A DNA stretch of 64,000 nt from the NCBI GenBank assembly GCA_963210315.1, contig OY723284.1, positions 868,001 through 932,000 on the forward strand, in the 5' to 3' direction. This DNA is from Rhynchopus euleeides (Eukaryota > Euglenozoa > Diplonemea > Diplonemida > Diplonemidae). Shown here piece after piece: positions 10,994 to 20,616 of the stretch (the first letter of the stretch is position 1; every line of letters starts with the position of its first letter). Below the pieces are notes generated by a model. It did no database searches, was not told the origin of the DNA, and saw nothing but the letters and a program-made list of their open reading frames with translations. The translations under genes were made by a program, and so were the position numbers.

Positions 10994-11714
10994 CTTGGAG
11001 GCGGCGCGGGGGGGGGTAGGCGGGGGGAGAAAAGAAGACGGTTTCGGTTGGTTCTGAGTTCAAAGTAGAAAAAGAAAATACACAAAATATGTGGGAATAA
11101 TCAAGAAGAAGAAGAAAGTAAGGCGCAGGGGGGGGGGGGGGGGGTGGGGTGGGTGGGTGGGTATGAAAGATATAGAGCTTTCGAAGGATAGAGAGAGAGA
11201 GATAAGCGGTTGCTGCAGGGGCAGGGCAGGGCGGCTTTTTCGCGTCAGGGCAGAAGGAAGTCAAACGCTGGCTGCAAGACACAGCTGTTGGTTTTTGTCC
11301 CTCCCTTTTTCTGGTTGCCTGTCCCTAGTTCTGTTCTGCGCCCTGCACTGGGTGCCCTGCTATTCCGAGAAGAAGAAGACGGGGGTTGCTTTGTCTTTGG
11401 ACTTCCCTCCTGGGAAGGATGGGGGGGGGGTACAAAAGCAAGTGGGCAAACTCAGCTAATTGCTGCTATGCACAAAGTGTATGTGTGCTTGCTGAGTTGC
11501 TGGGGAGAGTCGTGTGCACAGTGGTCGCTTGAGAGGCGGTTGTGTCGACACTTGTATCTCTGTGGTGGGTGGTGGGTGGTGGAGTACGATGACCAGTGGC
11601 TCAGGTCATGATAGGCAACAGCTGCAAACAATGTAAAATGGGGGGAGGGGGTGGTCTTCCGGCACGGCACCATATTGTGGTACAAGACAAACACTGCGTT
11701 TTGAGACAACTCAT
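10994..11714. other. Intergenic region between Sel1 and cyclin genes
   Basis: 721 bp. On the minus (coding) strand it has long pyrimidine tracts next to the cyclin start (about 10995-11030 and 11125-11160), fitting a splice-acceptor polypyrimidine region. No other feature was seen. Confidence 0.5.
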
Positions 11715-14615
11715 CTACGGGGTTAGATCATCAGCTGACAGCGGCTGGAACGAATGGGTCGCAGGCAGCGTCGCGTCATACGCCGGCGAGTTAGGCCCGC
11801 TGTCTTCCGACGAATACTCTGTGTAGGCGCCTGACTGCCTGATCGACTTCCCGAGCGTTGCAGCCTGTGTGACGCCCATCTCTGCAGCCTTATCCAGCAG
11901 CGACAGCCCGGAGGCCTTGTTGTGCTTGCAGCCCTCCCCACAGAGCTCACAGAGGGCCAGGCGGAAGGTGGCAGGGACGTACCCTAGGTCCGACGCCTTG
12001 CGCCACCATCTGACCGCCTCCTTGAGGTTCTGCCGCACACCATCGCCTTTGAAGAGACACGACGCAAGGTTGTGCATCGCCACCGGAAGCTGCCGAGCAG
12101 CAGCCTTGCGGTACCAATGCACCGCCATCTTGGTGTGCTTCGGGACACCCAACCCATGCTCGAAACACACCCCAAGCACATTCTGCGCCCCGCTGTGCGG
12201 CACCACGGATGAATCCGCCACCCTCCAAAACAGCTGCGCCGCAGCCTGGTGATCCTCCTCCACGAAGGTCCCGAAGAGATACTGCAACCCGAGGGAGAAC
12301 TGCGACTCTAGCAGCTGCCCTACCACGCCGCCTGCTACCTCGCCACGGAGGCCGCCTGTAAATGGCCGCGGGATGACGTGAGTCACACCGAGGGCAGACT
12401 CCGGCGCATGCCACCCATTGGCCCGCACATTCTCAATCCCAAGTATATCCGGCACGTTGGACCGCTGCTGCTCCGACGCCTCGCTGAGCGGCGCAGGCGG
12501 CAGCACGATACGGACCACCCTCCTGGGGGTGCCCGGCTCACTCTCCCTCTCCAGGTGCTCCTTCGCCCGCCCCTCTATCACGGCATACTCCTGCTCCCGC
12601 ACCTCGAGCGCCCGCAGCGCCCGGATCACAGCAGTCCGCCCCGAGTCGGCCAGCCCCTTCTCCGCTATCACCTTCAGCACCAGCTCCGTCTCGGCATGCT
12701 GGTTGCGCTCGCTCAGCAGCTGCATCACCTGCTCCTCGCCTTGGAAGACCCACTCTGCGAGGGAGCGGAGTTTTTTATCCGACTCTTCGTGGCCTGCACG
12801 GCCCGCCTGCCTCCAGAGGTCCATCGCGGCGCGCGTGTCGACATCCACCCCCTCCCCTGTGAAGAGGCAGCACGCAAGGTTGTGCATCGCAGCCACACAC
12901 CCCTGGTTGCAGGCATGCCGCAGCCACGCCACCCCGCCCCGGATGTCCTGCCGCACCTTCTCCCCGTGCAGCAGGCACAGCGCGAGGGAGTTCTGCGCCT
13001 CCACATGCCCCGCGAGGGCCGCCTCACGCACCCAGGCGACACCCTCCGCCATGTCCTTCTGAAAGGCGCCGTCGAACCCACGCAGCCTGTCGGGTAGCTG
13101 GCCCTGCCAGAAGGGCCACGCATCCTCCCGGGATATGCTGGTGTCCACCACCGCCATGTTCGTGAAATACTTCGTTTCGCTGTAAGACGAAGAGTGCGAC
13201 ATGGTGTCATCCCGATCCGCAGCGGCATGCACAGGCCCCGCAAAGACACACATCCCGAGGCGGTGCTGCGCGTCGGGGTGCCCCTGCGTCGCAGCCTGCC
13301 TGAAGAACAGCAGCGCCCCATGCAGGTCCCTCTCCAGCAGGTGCATCCCCAGGGCGTGCTGCGCCTTGGCGTGACCCTGGGCTGCGCTCCGCCGCAGCCA
13401 CGCCGCACCCTCCTCCTCGTCACCCGCGGCGCCGACGTCTGCCTCACCCTGCCCCCCCAGCAGCAGCGCGCCCAGGCGGTACTGCGCACCGGCATGCCCT
13501 TTGGAGGCTGCGAAGCGGAGGCGGCGCAGCGCGGCGCGGAGGTCGTGCACCCCCGGCACCCTCGGGAGGGTGTGGGTGTAGCCGGTGAGGACGCATCCGA
13601 TGTTGAAGGAGCTTGCCGCGCAGCCCAGGGAGGCTGCCACCTTGAAGTGATCCAGCGCAGCGCGTGGGTCGGCAGGGGTGCCGCCGCGGTCTGCGAGGCG
13701 GAGGATGCCCAGCATGTTGAGGGCGCTGGCGTCCTGCCCCTTTGCAGCCCTCCGCAGCCACCGCTCGCATTCCTTGAAGTCGCATGCGGTGCCCATGCCA
13801 AGGTAGAGGCGGAGTGCGAAGAAGAGCTGGTGTGCGGCTGTGCCCTCGGCGTTGAGGATGCGTCTCTCGATGCGGGACATCACCTTCCGGAGGGCGTGCG
13901 GCGTTGCGACGCGCATCTGCGCCGTGGCGTTGGTGTGGGGCTCCGGGGCGGTGCGGACCCACCCCGTGAGGGACTGCGGGGCGGAGTGGTCATCCCGGAT
14001 GTCCGCAACCAGGACCGACACGCTGGCCTCCAGGAGGAACCCCTCCCTGTCGTTCTCTTCGGTGAAGGCGGCGGAGATGCGGTCCCAAGAGAGCCCCGCT
14101 TCGGCCTGCAGGGCGCGGCGTTCGGAGGCTTCTTCCTTCTCCTGGGCACGGCGTGAGTCTGCGCGCCACGCAGGCTCGACGTCGTCATACGGGAGTGCGT
14201 TGACGGGGTATGGGCACTCCTCGAATTTCACAGAGAGCTTCGATGTGTCGGATGCGAGGCCCAGGACAGTCCCGAGGGAGCCCGCGTAGATCAGGGGTTG
14301 GAAGTTTTCAGAGGTCTGCCCTTGGGGGGCGAAGTAGAGGCTGCGGACGGCTTCGACGCGGAGGCCGACCTTCCATGTCGCCATGGGTTGGACGTCGCTG
14401 CGGAAGACATTGAGGTTGGTCCGGAGGGTGTCAAATCGGACTGCGATGCGCTTACCGCTGTGGGCAGAGCCCATGACACACCCGTGGGTGCCGCTCAGCA
14501 CCACCACCCGGCCCTCCACATCCAAGTGGCGGCAGCATCGTACCTCCTGTCCCACAGCCAGGCCCAGCACGAAGCGTGATCGCGGCGGAGAAGACGGTGC
14601 AGGTGTCTCAGGCAT
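11715..14615 (-). CDS. Sel1-repeat protein, 966 aa
   Basis: Single exon. Sel1-like repeats are ~36-residue helical hairpins that build scaffolds for protein complexes. About twelve can be read: eight between residues ~260 and ~600 (for example HAGAQYRLGALLLGG...AAWLRRSAAQG, HVEAQNSLALCLLHG...AWLRHACNQG, CVAAMHNLACCLFTGEGV) and four near the C-terminus (~800-945, e.g. SGAQNVLGVCFEHGLGV, LPVAMHNLASCLFKGDGV). Between the blocks is a charged helical stretch. The first ~160 residues are beta-rich, with repeated VGQEVRCC/VGLRVEAV segments like two small SH3/KOW-type barrels; that reading is tentative. I chose ATG 14615: the upstream frame has no ATG, and CCACCCCCTCCACTTCAG and GTAGGCAG acceptors lie just before it. 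It sits 375 bp downstream of the PPR gene. Partners are unknown. Confidence 0.92.
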   Translation of the reverse strand: MPETPAPSSPPRSRFVLGLAVGQEVRCCRHLDVEGRVVVLSGTHGCVMGSAHSGKRIAVRFDTLRTNLNVFRSDVQPMATWKVGLRVEAVRSLYFAPQGQTSENFQPLIYAGSLGTVLGLASDTSKLSVKFEECPYPVNALPYDDVEPAWRADSRRAQEKEEASERRALQAEAGLSWDRISAAFTEENDREGFLLEASVSVLVADIRDDHSAPQSLTGWVRTAPEPHTNATAQMRVATPHALRKVMSRIERRILNAEGTAAHQLFFALRLYLGMGTACDFKECERWLRRAAKGQDASALNMLGILRLADRGGTPADPRAALDHFKVAASLGCAASSFNIGCVLTGYTHTLPRVPGVHDLRAALRRLRFAASKGHAGAQYRLGALLLGGQGEADVGAAGDEEEGAAWLRRSAAQGHAKAQHALGMHLLERDLHGALLFFRQAATQGHPDAQHRLGMCVFAGPVHAAADRDDTMSHSSSYSETKYFTNMAVVDTSISREDAWPFWQGQLPDRLRGFDGAFQKDMAEGVAWVREAALAGHVEAQNSLALCLLHGEKVRQDIRGGVAWLRHACNQGCVAAMHNLACCLFTGEGVDVDTRAAMDLWRQAGRAGHEESDKKLRSLAEWVFQGEEQVMQLLSERNQHAETELVLKVIAEKGLADSGRTAVIRALRALEVREQEYAVIEGRAKEHLERESEPGTPRRVVRIVLPPAPLSEASEQQRSNVPDILGIENVRANGWHAPESALGVTHVIPRPFTGGLRGEVAGGVVGQLLESQFSLGLQYLFGTFVEEDHQAAAQLFWRVADSSVVPHSGAQNVLGVCFEHGLGVPKHTKMAVHWYRKAAARQLPVAMHNLASCLFKGDGVRQNLKEAVRWWRKASDLGYVPATFRLALCELCGEGCKHNKASGLSLLDKAAEMGVTQAATLGKSIRQSGAYTEYSSEDSGPNSPAYDATLPATHSFQPLSADDLTP

Positions 14616-14989
14616 GAGGCTGCCTACGGCATCCCGCCTGAAGTGGAGGGGGTGGGGCGTGTCGACACGGTGGAAGGTGGAAGGTAAATCATTTGGTGAG
14701 TGCAAGCCTCACAATACACACACACCTCCAGCAAAAATAAATGCATGCCCTTCCTTGCAGCCTACTACACCAGGTGCGCTGCACAGGGGGGGGGGGGGGG
14801 GTGGGAGGGCGAGGGAGCCCTTCATCCCCTACATTCCTCAGCTCCGCTCTCCCGAATCGCCTCTGTCTGACTCTCTCACCTCCCCCCCCCCCTCTCCTGC
14901 TCCTCCCCTCTCTCTCTCTCTTCTGCAATCTGAACACCACTGCCTCCTCCTTCATCACACCCACCTCCTACCACTCTCCCTCTCACCCT
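14616..14989. other. Intergenic region between PPR and Sel1 genes
   Basis: 374 bp with a G17 run (~14787-14803) and a C/T-rich tract (14880-14925) on the plus strand. On the coding strand, pyrimidine-rich DNA ending in AG lies at 14620-14665, just ahead of the Sel1 start. Confidence 0.5.
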
Positions 14990-16396
14990 TTACCGCCCCT
15001 GCAGAGCTGCGTCATACTTCTGCGAGAATTCCACAGTCGGCTTGGGGCCACGCTGCAGCAGCAGCGCACGGAGCCTCCGAATCGCCCCACGATTCCCGAG
15101 GGCCTTGTGGAACTGCAGGGCAGCTGTGTATAGAGGCGCGTGGAGGGGGTAGCTGGTGACAGCCTTTCTGAAGACAGAATCGACGAGGTGTGTCTCACTG
15201 CGGCGGGGGTTCGCTGCCTTCGCCTCAAGGTAGAAGGAGAAGACGCCTGCAGGGGGCTGTGTGACAGAGCTGCCTAGCGTGCCGAACAGTGCATCAGCCC
15301 TCTCAGGACATATCACAGCGCACTGCCGCATGAGGGCGTTCTGCAGCCTGGGATTGACAAGGAGCCCCCTCTCCTGCACCCAGCGGTACACCGCATCGAA
15401 ATGCGCCTCCACCGTCGCACTGCGCAGCAGCAGGGCGTAGGTGACCCAGTCAGGCGACAGATCAATCCTCTCCGCAACCTGCTTCACCACCCTGCAGTTG
15501 GCATCAAACCCCGAGGCAGCACCGGATGCTCCTGAGATAAGCGCATTCAGGTGGAACACCGTTGCGGAGATACCGGAATCGAGCATCTGCTCCAGAAGCC
15601 TCAGCCTAAGCTTGACATCGGGCAGAGCCGCCATCACAGTGCAGTAGGTGTATTGGTCGAGCTGCACCGGAGGGGTGCACCTCCCCATCCGCTGCACCAC
15701 GTGGAGGAGCCCGTCGCTGTTCTTCGCATTTTTATATGCGACCATCAGGGCGGACCATACGATGATGGTTAGCGGGATGCCGTGCCTCTCTGCCTGGGCC
15801 ATCAGGGCTTCGGCGTGGTGTGTCAGGCCCAGCACAGCGTAGAACGACATCATGGCCCTCAGGGTGTGCCTCCCCAGAAGAGGCGAGTCGCGGAGAAGGG
15901 TTCGGTAGGTCGCTTCAAACTCCAGCCGCAGCAGCCTCGCATCGCTGCTCTTCATTGGAACATTCCGCGCCCGGGGTAAAAACCTCCGCAGGGACCGCGC
16001 CACAACCTGGTCGGTAAGGCGCGCCTTATCGCCCACCACCGCAACCCGTGGCGCAGCGTCCTGCACCCCCAGGCTGGACAGCGAGGGGTGGTCTTCCGCT
16101 TTTAGGAGGGGGGCTCCGGTGCCTAGGCGGGCCCTGTTGTGGTCTTCCACCAGGTGTGGCCACTGCAAACCCGCAAACCCGTCCTCCAACGCCTCCCCGG
16201 CGGGGGCGGGAGGGCCGCGGGCGGCGGCGGGGTGGTGGTGGTGTGCAGCGGTGAACGCCTTGCCAAGGGCGGCGTCGACCTCGCTGGGGGACAGCACGGT
16301 CAGGCGCCTGGACTGCGCTGCAGGGGGGCTGGGGTGGGGGTGGGGGTGGGCGCGGCTCGGGCCGCGGCGCGGTAGCGCAGCGAGGCGGTGTGCCAT
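14990..16396 (-). CDS. Pentatricopeptide-repeat (PPR) protein, probably organellar
   Basis: 468 aa, single exon. PPR proteins bind organellar RNA and help its processing, stability or translation. The N-terminus (MAHRLAALPRRGPSRAHPHP) is rich in Arg, Ala and Pro with no acidic residue in the first ~40, as in mitochondrial presequences. From ~residue 170 helical pairs of PPR character follow: MSFYAVLGLTHHAEALMAQAERHGIPLT, then WSALMVAYKNAKNSDGLLHVVQRM, then DQYTYCTVMAALPDVKLRLRLLEQMLDSGISAT, then HLNALISGASGA and WVTYALLLRSA segments. The array is degenerate, typical of euglenozoan PPR proteins, so the RNA target cannot be read. The start lies at the end of a long C/T tract without an intervening AG, so the true 5' end could differ slightly. 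It is the first gene of the PPR-Sel1-cyclin series. Confidence 0.82.
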   Translation of the reverse strand: MAHRLAALPRRGPSRAHPHPHPSPPAAQSRRLTVLSPSEVDAALGKAFTAAHHHHPAAARGPPAPAGEALEDGFAGLQWPHLVEDHNRARLGTGAPLLKAEDHPSLSSLGVQDAAPRVAVVGDKARLTDQVVARSLRRFLPRARNVPMKSSDARLLRLEFEATYRTLLRDSPLLGRHTLRAMMSFYAVLGLTHHAEALMAQAERHGIPLTIIVWSALMVAYKNAKNSDGLLHVVQRMGRCTPPVQLDQYTYCTVMAALPDVKLRLRLLEQMLDSGISATVFHLNALISGASGAASGFDANCRVVKQVAERIDLSPDWVTYALLLRSATVEAHFDAVYRWVQERGLLVNPRLQNALMRQCAVICPERADALFGTLGSSVTQPPAGVFSFYLEAKAANPRRSETHLVDSVFRKAVTSYPLHAPLYTAALQFHKALGNRGAIRRLRALLLQRGPKPTVEFSQKYDAALQGR

Positions 16397-16592
16397 GGGG
16401 AAGGAGGCAGGGAGGGAGAGAGAGAGGGGGGGGGGGGGCGGAAGGTTAGGGTGGGGGCGGGTGCCCTTGATGCGATGCGTCTGCCACGGCGGCGTGCATC
16501 CAGTGTTGGATGAAAGGGGGGGGGGAGGTGGGAACTAATGCAGCCGGGGGTTGGAGGGGAGGTGGGGGGGGGGGGGGGGGGGGGGGAGGGGT

Positions 16593-16889
16593 CACCACGG
16601 ACTAGTCGGGCAGTGACGGGTGGGGTCGACTAGTCGGGACGACGGGTGAAAACTCGACAGGCGGCACCCGTCGACTCGACGGGCCCACCCGTCGAGTCGA
16701 CGGGTGGCACCCGTCGACTCGACGGGTGAACCTGCTGAAACGACGGGTGTTCCAGCCATTTCCTGTTGATATGGGCCAATTTCCATTGAAAACTAGGGGA
16801 GTACCTTGCATGGCATCAGGTTATTTTTCACGCCGAGCTATCTTCCCTGCACAGACCCACCCCCCCATTACTTTCCATTTACAATTCCT
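16593..16889 (+). repeat. Left TIR of the two-ORF transposon
   Basis: 297 bp. Starts CACCACGGACTAGTCG; 16615-16745 carries repeated GTCGAC-centred palindromes; the inner half ends ACTTTCCATTTACAATTCCT. Compared with the right TIR it has an extra ~20 bases (TGTTGATATGGGCCAATTTC region near 16762) and scattered changes in the palindrome array. Confidence 0.9.
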
Positions 16890-17165
16890 ACTTGATGGGG
16901 CCTCAAGTGCATGTGCGACGGCTGTTCTCGTGGATTTTCATTGTTCGAGGGATCTTGACTCTGACAAACTGTGTCAGTTTGACAGAGCAACCTACTTCAT
17001 GAAGGTGATCACTTTTCTGCCAGGCAAATTTTCGCCCCAGCCCCCAACCCTTGCACAACCCACAAGGCAGTCTCCAAGATACCGTACCCTCATCACCACC
17101 CAGGCCAAGATACCCCAAGATACCATCATCACCACCCAGGCCACCCAGACGAGCCACACCAATCA

Positions 17166-18134
17166 ATGCCAGCGGCAAAGCGTACTGCAGCGCAGGCCCT
17201 CGCCAGCGCTGTGGACATGACGGTGTTTGTACGTGCTTGGATCAACACGTACGTTGTCGAGCGTGATGCTGATGGGTTGAGCCACATGACCCTGAAGCAG
17301 CTTCTCGGCAAGCTGACGGATACTACCATCAAGTCGACTGATCCCATCATCAGTCTTGCCCTGTACAAAAAGTATGAGAAGCTGGGGGGTGGGGTGATCA
17401 GCAAGTCGACCGCGCTGAAGGATGGTCGCACGATGTACGCTGCCCGTGTCAATAGCGGGTCAGACATCGAGTTTGTCGGGTTGGGCCTCCGGAAGAGCAA
17501 CGGGAAGGACCACCCGACAGGGCTCAAGGAGATGGCCGACGCCTGCCCCGCGGCACCTATCGGTACCGCTGCAGCTATGGTGAAGCTGTACGAGGCGGAG
17601 AAGAAACAGGCACAGAAGACCCAGCAGAAGACCGGGCCACCGAAGGCCAACAAGGTGGCCTACCCCCAGTTCTCGGGGGCTCGCAAGAAGGAGGGCGCCA
17701 ACCTGTACTACGCCTTCGCAGTGGAGGTGGGGTTTGCGCAGCTCCTCAGCTGTTCCCAGAACGGCCACCAGGTGACGCTCTCGTGGACACGCCTGCGGAA
17801 GACTAATGATCTTCCGAAGGGCGAGTACTCCACGGTCCTCATCATCCCGCCAGAGTGCCTGCTCAATCTGCAGGTCAAGGCAGAGGCGCGTGATGAGGAC
17901 GGCATCATTTCCGTCAAGTGTCCGTTGCTGACCAAGCAAGGTTCAGCAATGGACACGACAGCAAGTGATGGCAGCAAGTGGAAGCTGCTGATGGGGGACG
18001 ATGATGATGATGAAGAAGATGGTGGGGATGAGGGCACCGAAGATGATGGTGGAGACGGCAGTGATGGCGGGGATGCCAACGCCGACACCATCGGCGACTC
18101 CACGCCGACCGTGTTCCACAGTGCAGACCTTTGA
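17166..18134 (+). CDS. Transposon ORF1: acidic-tailed protein of unknown function
   Basis: 322 aa; no family recognised. Visible parts: a helical N-terminal region (1-65) with MTVFVRAWINTYV and MTLKQLLGKL; a segment with GGGVISKSTALKDGRTMYAARV (~75-95); a Lys/Gln-rich basic linker (~145-170, EAEKKQAQKTQQKTGPPKAN); a probably beta-rich domain (~170-275); and a strongly acidic tail (~277-312) of Asp/Glu/Gly runs. ATG 17166 is the first in frame, just inside the left TIR. A role in binding the GTCGAC subterminal sites, like TnpA of plant En/Spm elements, is possible, but nothing in the sequence proves it. It could also be a captured chromatin-associated protein. Confidence 0.85.
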   Translation: MPAAKRTAAQALASAVDMTVFVRAWINTYVVERDADGLSHMTLKQLLGKLTDTTIKSTDPIISLALYKKYEKLGGGVISKSTALKDGRTMYAARVNSGSDIEFVGLGLRKSNGKDHPTGLKEMADACPAAPIGTAAAMVKLYEAEKKQAQKTQQKTGPPKANKVAYPQFSGARKKEGANLYYAFAVEVGFAQLLSCSQNGHQVTLSWTRLRKTNDLPKGEYSTVLIIPPECLLNLQVKAEARDEDGIISVKCPLLTKQGSAMDTTASDGSKWKLLMGDDDDDEEDGGDEGTEDDGGDGSDGGDANADTIGDSTPTVFHSADL

Positions 18135-18207
18135 GCGAGCCAGGAGGAGAGAAACATGATGCATCAGCGAAATACTGACAGCCCCAAGCCCCTGACCTCT
18201 GACCCTG

Positions 18208-18298
18208 GTAAATGATCACTTGTGCCTTTTTCTCTACGGTTTCAACATTTGGGTATCAACTAGCCACTATCAAAGCTGCACTCACTCTTCCATTGCAG
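18208..18298 (+). other. Splice signals between ORF1 and ORF2
   Basis: A donor-like GTAAAT at 18208 and an acceptor TTCCATTGCAG ending at 18298 could form a 91-nt cis-intron in the ORF1-ORF2 spacer. Alternatively the acceptor alone could receive a trans-spliced leader eight bases before the ORF2 ATG. The second reading would let ORF2 be translated from its own capped message. The sequence alone does not decide. Confidence 0.5.
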
Positions 18299-18306
18299 GA
18301 GGCACC

Positions 18307-20157
18307 ATGCCGGTCGAGGAGGATATCCGCCTGGCCCTGGTGGGAGAAGGCCTGCGTGAGCACAGGTTCGATGCTCAGCTGTCTGGCCGCAAGTGTGGGG
18401 AGATGTCGAAAGCGTTGCGTCAGAAGGTGGCGGAGGCCGGGGAGAAACCCCCTCAACTCGGGCTCTCGCGAAAAACTGTCGCGAAGAAGGAAACCCCTCT
18501 GCGCGAAGAGGCTGAATACCGAAAGGGAAACCTGCGCGCGACGCTTTGCCACATCATTGATACATACCAGTTTCAGGTCGACAGCCCATTGGTAGTGATC
18601 TCGGCGGACGGGTACAACCCGGGATCTGGGAGCAGAACGTCGCGGGAACGGCTGGCCGTAGGCATTTTCGACGGTGCCTTCGCAACACGGTTGGTGACAG
18701 TTGCCGATAAGCAGAAGGACGAGTACAGAACGTGGTTCACGTTCAACTTCCTGAAGCAAATCGCAAGAGTGCAGAGAGGGGTTTTCGAAAAGGCGAACGT
18801 GATGTTTCGGCTCGCCGGCTTTAGGGTAGCAGGGGACCATCTTGAGCTGTGGTCGGCATTTAGTAAGATGGGGTCATCTTCGCACAGGAGCGCGTTTTGT
18901 ACCACACCACGAAATGACTGGTTGAAACAGCTCCACGCCTGCCACAGGGCTAGCATCCAGGAACTTCATGAAGCTGGGTTTGAGAGCCTGTACGCAGGGG
19001 TGTTCACCTCCACAGCGTACACGATCACACCCCCCCTGCACGACATAAAAGGGGTCATCGCAATACTCGCAGAGATCTTGCCTGACGGACCTGCCGTGCA
19101 GAAGGCTGTCCTTGGCAGCTCAACGTGTTCCAACATGACGGGAAACCAGGCCAGAGATGTTCTGAGTCGCTTACTCACCATTACCAAGACGAAGGGGGTG
19201 CAGCATCTACTCTGTATTGCAATGGAAATGCTTGTGCATTTCCGCTACAACGACATCCCCATCAAGTACCACCAGGAGGGAAAGTGCGCGAAAGAGTTCA
19301 TCTTCTCGCTCATCGCAATGCACATCCTTGTGTTTGTCCTGGAGTGGGTGTCACCTGGGAGAACATCCGAGGGGCGTGGTGTTACATATATCCATTCGAT
19401 GAGCCACTGGTTTGATCCAGAAGATGCACACCCCCTCGCCCTGAGTGACGAGGAACTGGAGAGGGGGAATGGCGTCTCCAAACGCCATGCCCTGAGGGTG
19501 ACATCGCAGCAGACCGCCGAACGGGACCTGCTGCTCTTCGAAATGCAGAGGACCAAAGGCAAGGGGTGCGGCCTGCTGGACCAACCGAGCACCCCGACCC
19601 TCCTGAAGTTCGGCGCGATAAAGCTTTGCTGCTGTGTCACTGCGAGGAACGCTTGTTGGAAGGGAGCAACGGCAGCACTGCAGCGGAGACTCGAGTCCCT
19701 CGGCCTTGGATCTCACGTCACAAAAAGGGGGCGATGGGGCCAACAATTTCTGGGCGACCCGGAAAACACCACTCCAAAGGCAACGCTGCTCGCATGCATC
19801 TGCAAGTCCAAATCCTGGGGCAACAGCGAGGATGTGCCAGAAGTGCCAGAACCAACGCCATCCGGTACAGTGCCTGTGCAGCAGCATATCTGCATTGTGT
19901 GCTCCAAAGTTGTCCACACGAGAGAAGCACTGTTTGCGCATTATGATGCTGCACATCGGCCACAAAACAACGCGCCGTGTCAGACTTGCACTGTCACATG
20001 CCAGGAGTGCGGCAAACGGACAAAATTGAAGGGACTGAGCCAGCACTACCTCAGTCACCATTCGCGCGTGCTGACACAAAAGCGTTGCTGTGTTTGTTTC
20101 GAGCTCTTTAAAACCACTGTAAAGCGCGACGAGCACATGAGATCCGCGCACCCGTAA
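18307..20157 (+). CDS. Transposon ORF2: putative zinc-finger transposase
   Basis: 616 aa. The central part has the layout of an RNase-H-like DDE transposase: a first acidic site in VVISADGYNP (D101), a second in FRVAGDHLELW (D177) followed by GSSSHRSAFC, a conserved-looking PPLHDIKGVI (243-251), a helical insert, and an acidic SDEELERGNGVSKRHA (380-395) that could supply the last acidic residue. The C-terminus (~525-616) has three C2H2-type fingers: C-x2-C-x12-H-x4-H, C-x2-C-x11-H-x3-H and C-x2-C-x12-H-x4-H, probably DNA-binding. The frame opens 87 bases upstream, but that stretch lies before the TTGCAG acceptor, so ATG 18307 is preferred. I cannot place it in a named superfamily; the catalytic assignment is by eye only. 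The ORF is intact. Confidence 0.8.
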   Translation: MPVEEDIRLALVGEGLREHRFDAQLSGRKCGEMSKALRQKVAEAGEKPPQLGLSRKTVAKKETPLREEAEYRKGNLRATLCHIIDTYQFQVDSPLVVISADGYNPGSGSRTSRERLAVGIFDGAFATRLVTVADKQKDEYRTWFTFNFLKQIARVQRGVFEKANVMFRLAGFRVAGDHLELWSAFSKMGSSSHRSAFCTTPRNDWLKQLHACHRASIQELHEAGFESLYAGVFTSTAYTITPPLHDIKGVIAILAEILPDGPAVQKAVLGSSTCSNMTGNQARDVLSRLLTITKTKGVQHLLCIAMEMLVHFRYNDIPIKYHQEGKCAKEFIFSLIAMHILVFVLEWVSPGRTSEGRGVTYIHSMSHWFDPEDAHPLALSDEELERGNGVSKRHALRVTSQQTAERDLLLFEMQRTKGKGCGLLDQPSTPTLLKFGAIKLCCCVTARNACWKGATAALQRRLESLGLGSHVTKRGRWGQQFLGDPENTTPKATLLACICKSKSWGNSEDVPEVPEPTPSGTVPVQQHICIVCSKVVHTREALFAHYDAAHRPQNNAPCQTCTVTCQECGKRTKLKGLSQHYLSHHSRVLTQKRCCVCFELFKTTVKRDEHMRSAHP

Positions 20158-20341
20158 GTGAGGGGGGGGGGGTGTTTGGCAGTTCAGGTACGTAGGTGAT
20201 TTTGTTTGTCCTCGAGAGCGGGGTGACGTCGTGGGAGGGAGTTGTTTTGAGGCCCCACCCCCAGGCCCCCTGCCCACCTGGATGGCTCACCCCCCTCCTG
20301 GTGGTCCACCGGTGGGCAGCCCCTTCACCAAAGGGAACCAA

Positions 20342-20616
20342 AGGAATTGTAAATGGAAAGTAATGGGGGGGTGGGTCTGTGCAGGGAAGATGGCTCGGCG
20401 TGAAAAATAACCTGATGCCATGCAAGGTACTCCCCTAGTTTTCAATGGAAATGGCTGGAACACCCGTCGTTTCAGCAGGTTCACCCGTCGTGCCGACGGG
20501 TCCACCCGTCGAGTCGACGGGTGGCACCCGTCGACTCGACGGGTGGACCCGTCGTTTCACCCGTCGTCATTTCACCCGTCGTCCCGACTAGTCGTCCGGG
20601 CGACTAGTCCGTGGTG
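20342..20616 (-). repeat. Right TIR of the two-ORF transposon
   Basis: 275 bp, inverse complement of the left TIR, ending CGACTAGTCCGTGGTG. It retains the block around CCTGATGCCATGCAAGGTAC and four GTCGAC-type palindromes. Confidence 0.9.

Larger units (their letters stand above)
16593..20616 (+). mobile_element. Two-ORF DNA transposon with ~280-bp TIRs
   Basis: A 4,024-bp element bounded by inverted repeats (16593-16889 and 20342-20616) whose outer ends read CACCACGGACTAGTC. The dinucleotide GT lies directly outside both ends (16591-16592, 20617-20618), a possible 2-bp target duplication. Inside are two intact plus-strand ORFs, opposite to every cellular gene of the window: ORF1 (acidic-tailed protein) and ORF2 (zinc-finger putative transposase). 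The outer ~150 bp of each TIR holds several copies of the palindromic words CCCGTCGA/GTCGACGGG, probably protein-binding sites. Intact ORFs suggest recent activity. The two-gene layout, CAC ends and subterminal motif arrays recall CACTA/CMC transposons; family membership is unproven. Confidence 0.88.

Noticed and set aside
12378..14156. Plus-strand frames of 239-320 codons over the Sel1 gene
   Set aside because: Antisense shadows of a clear repeat protein; no domain.
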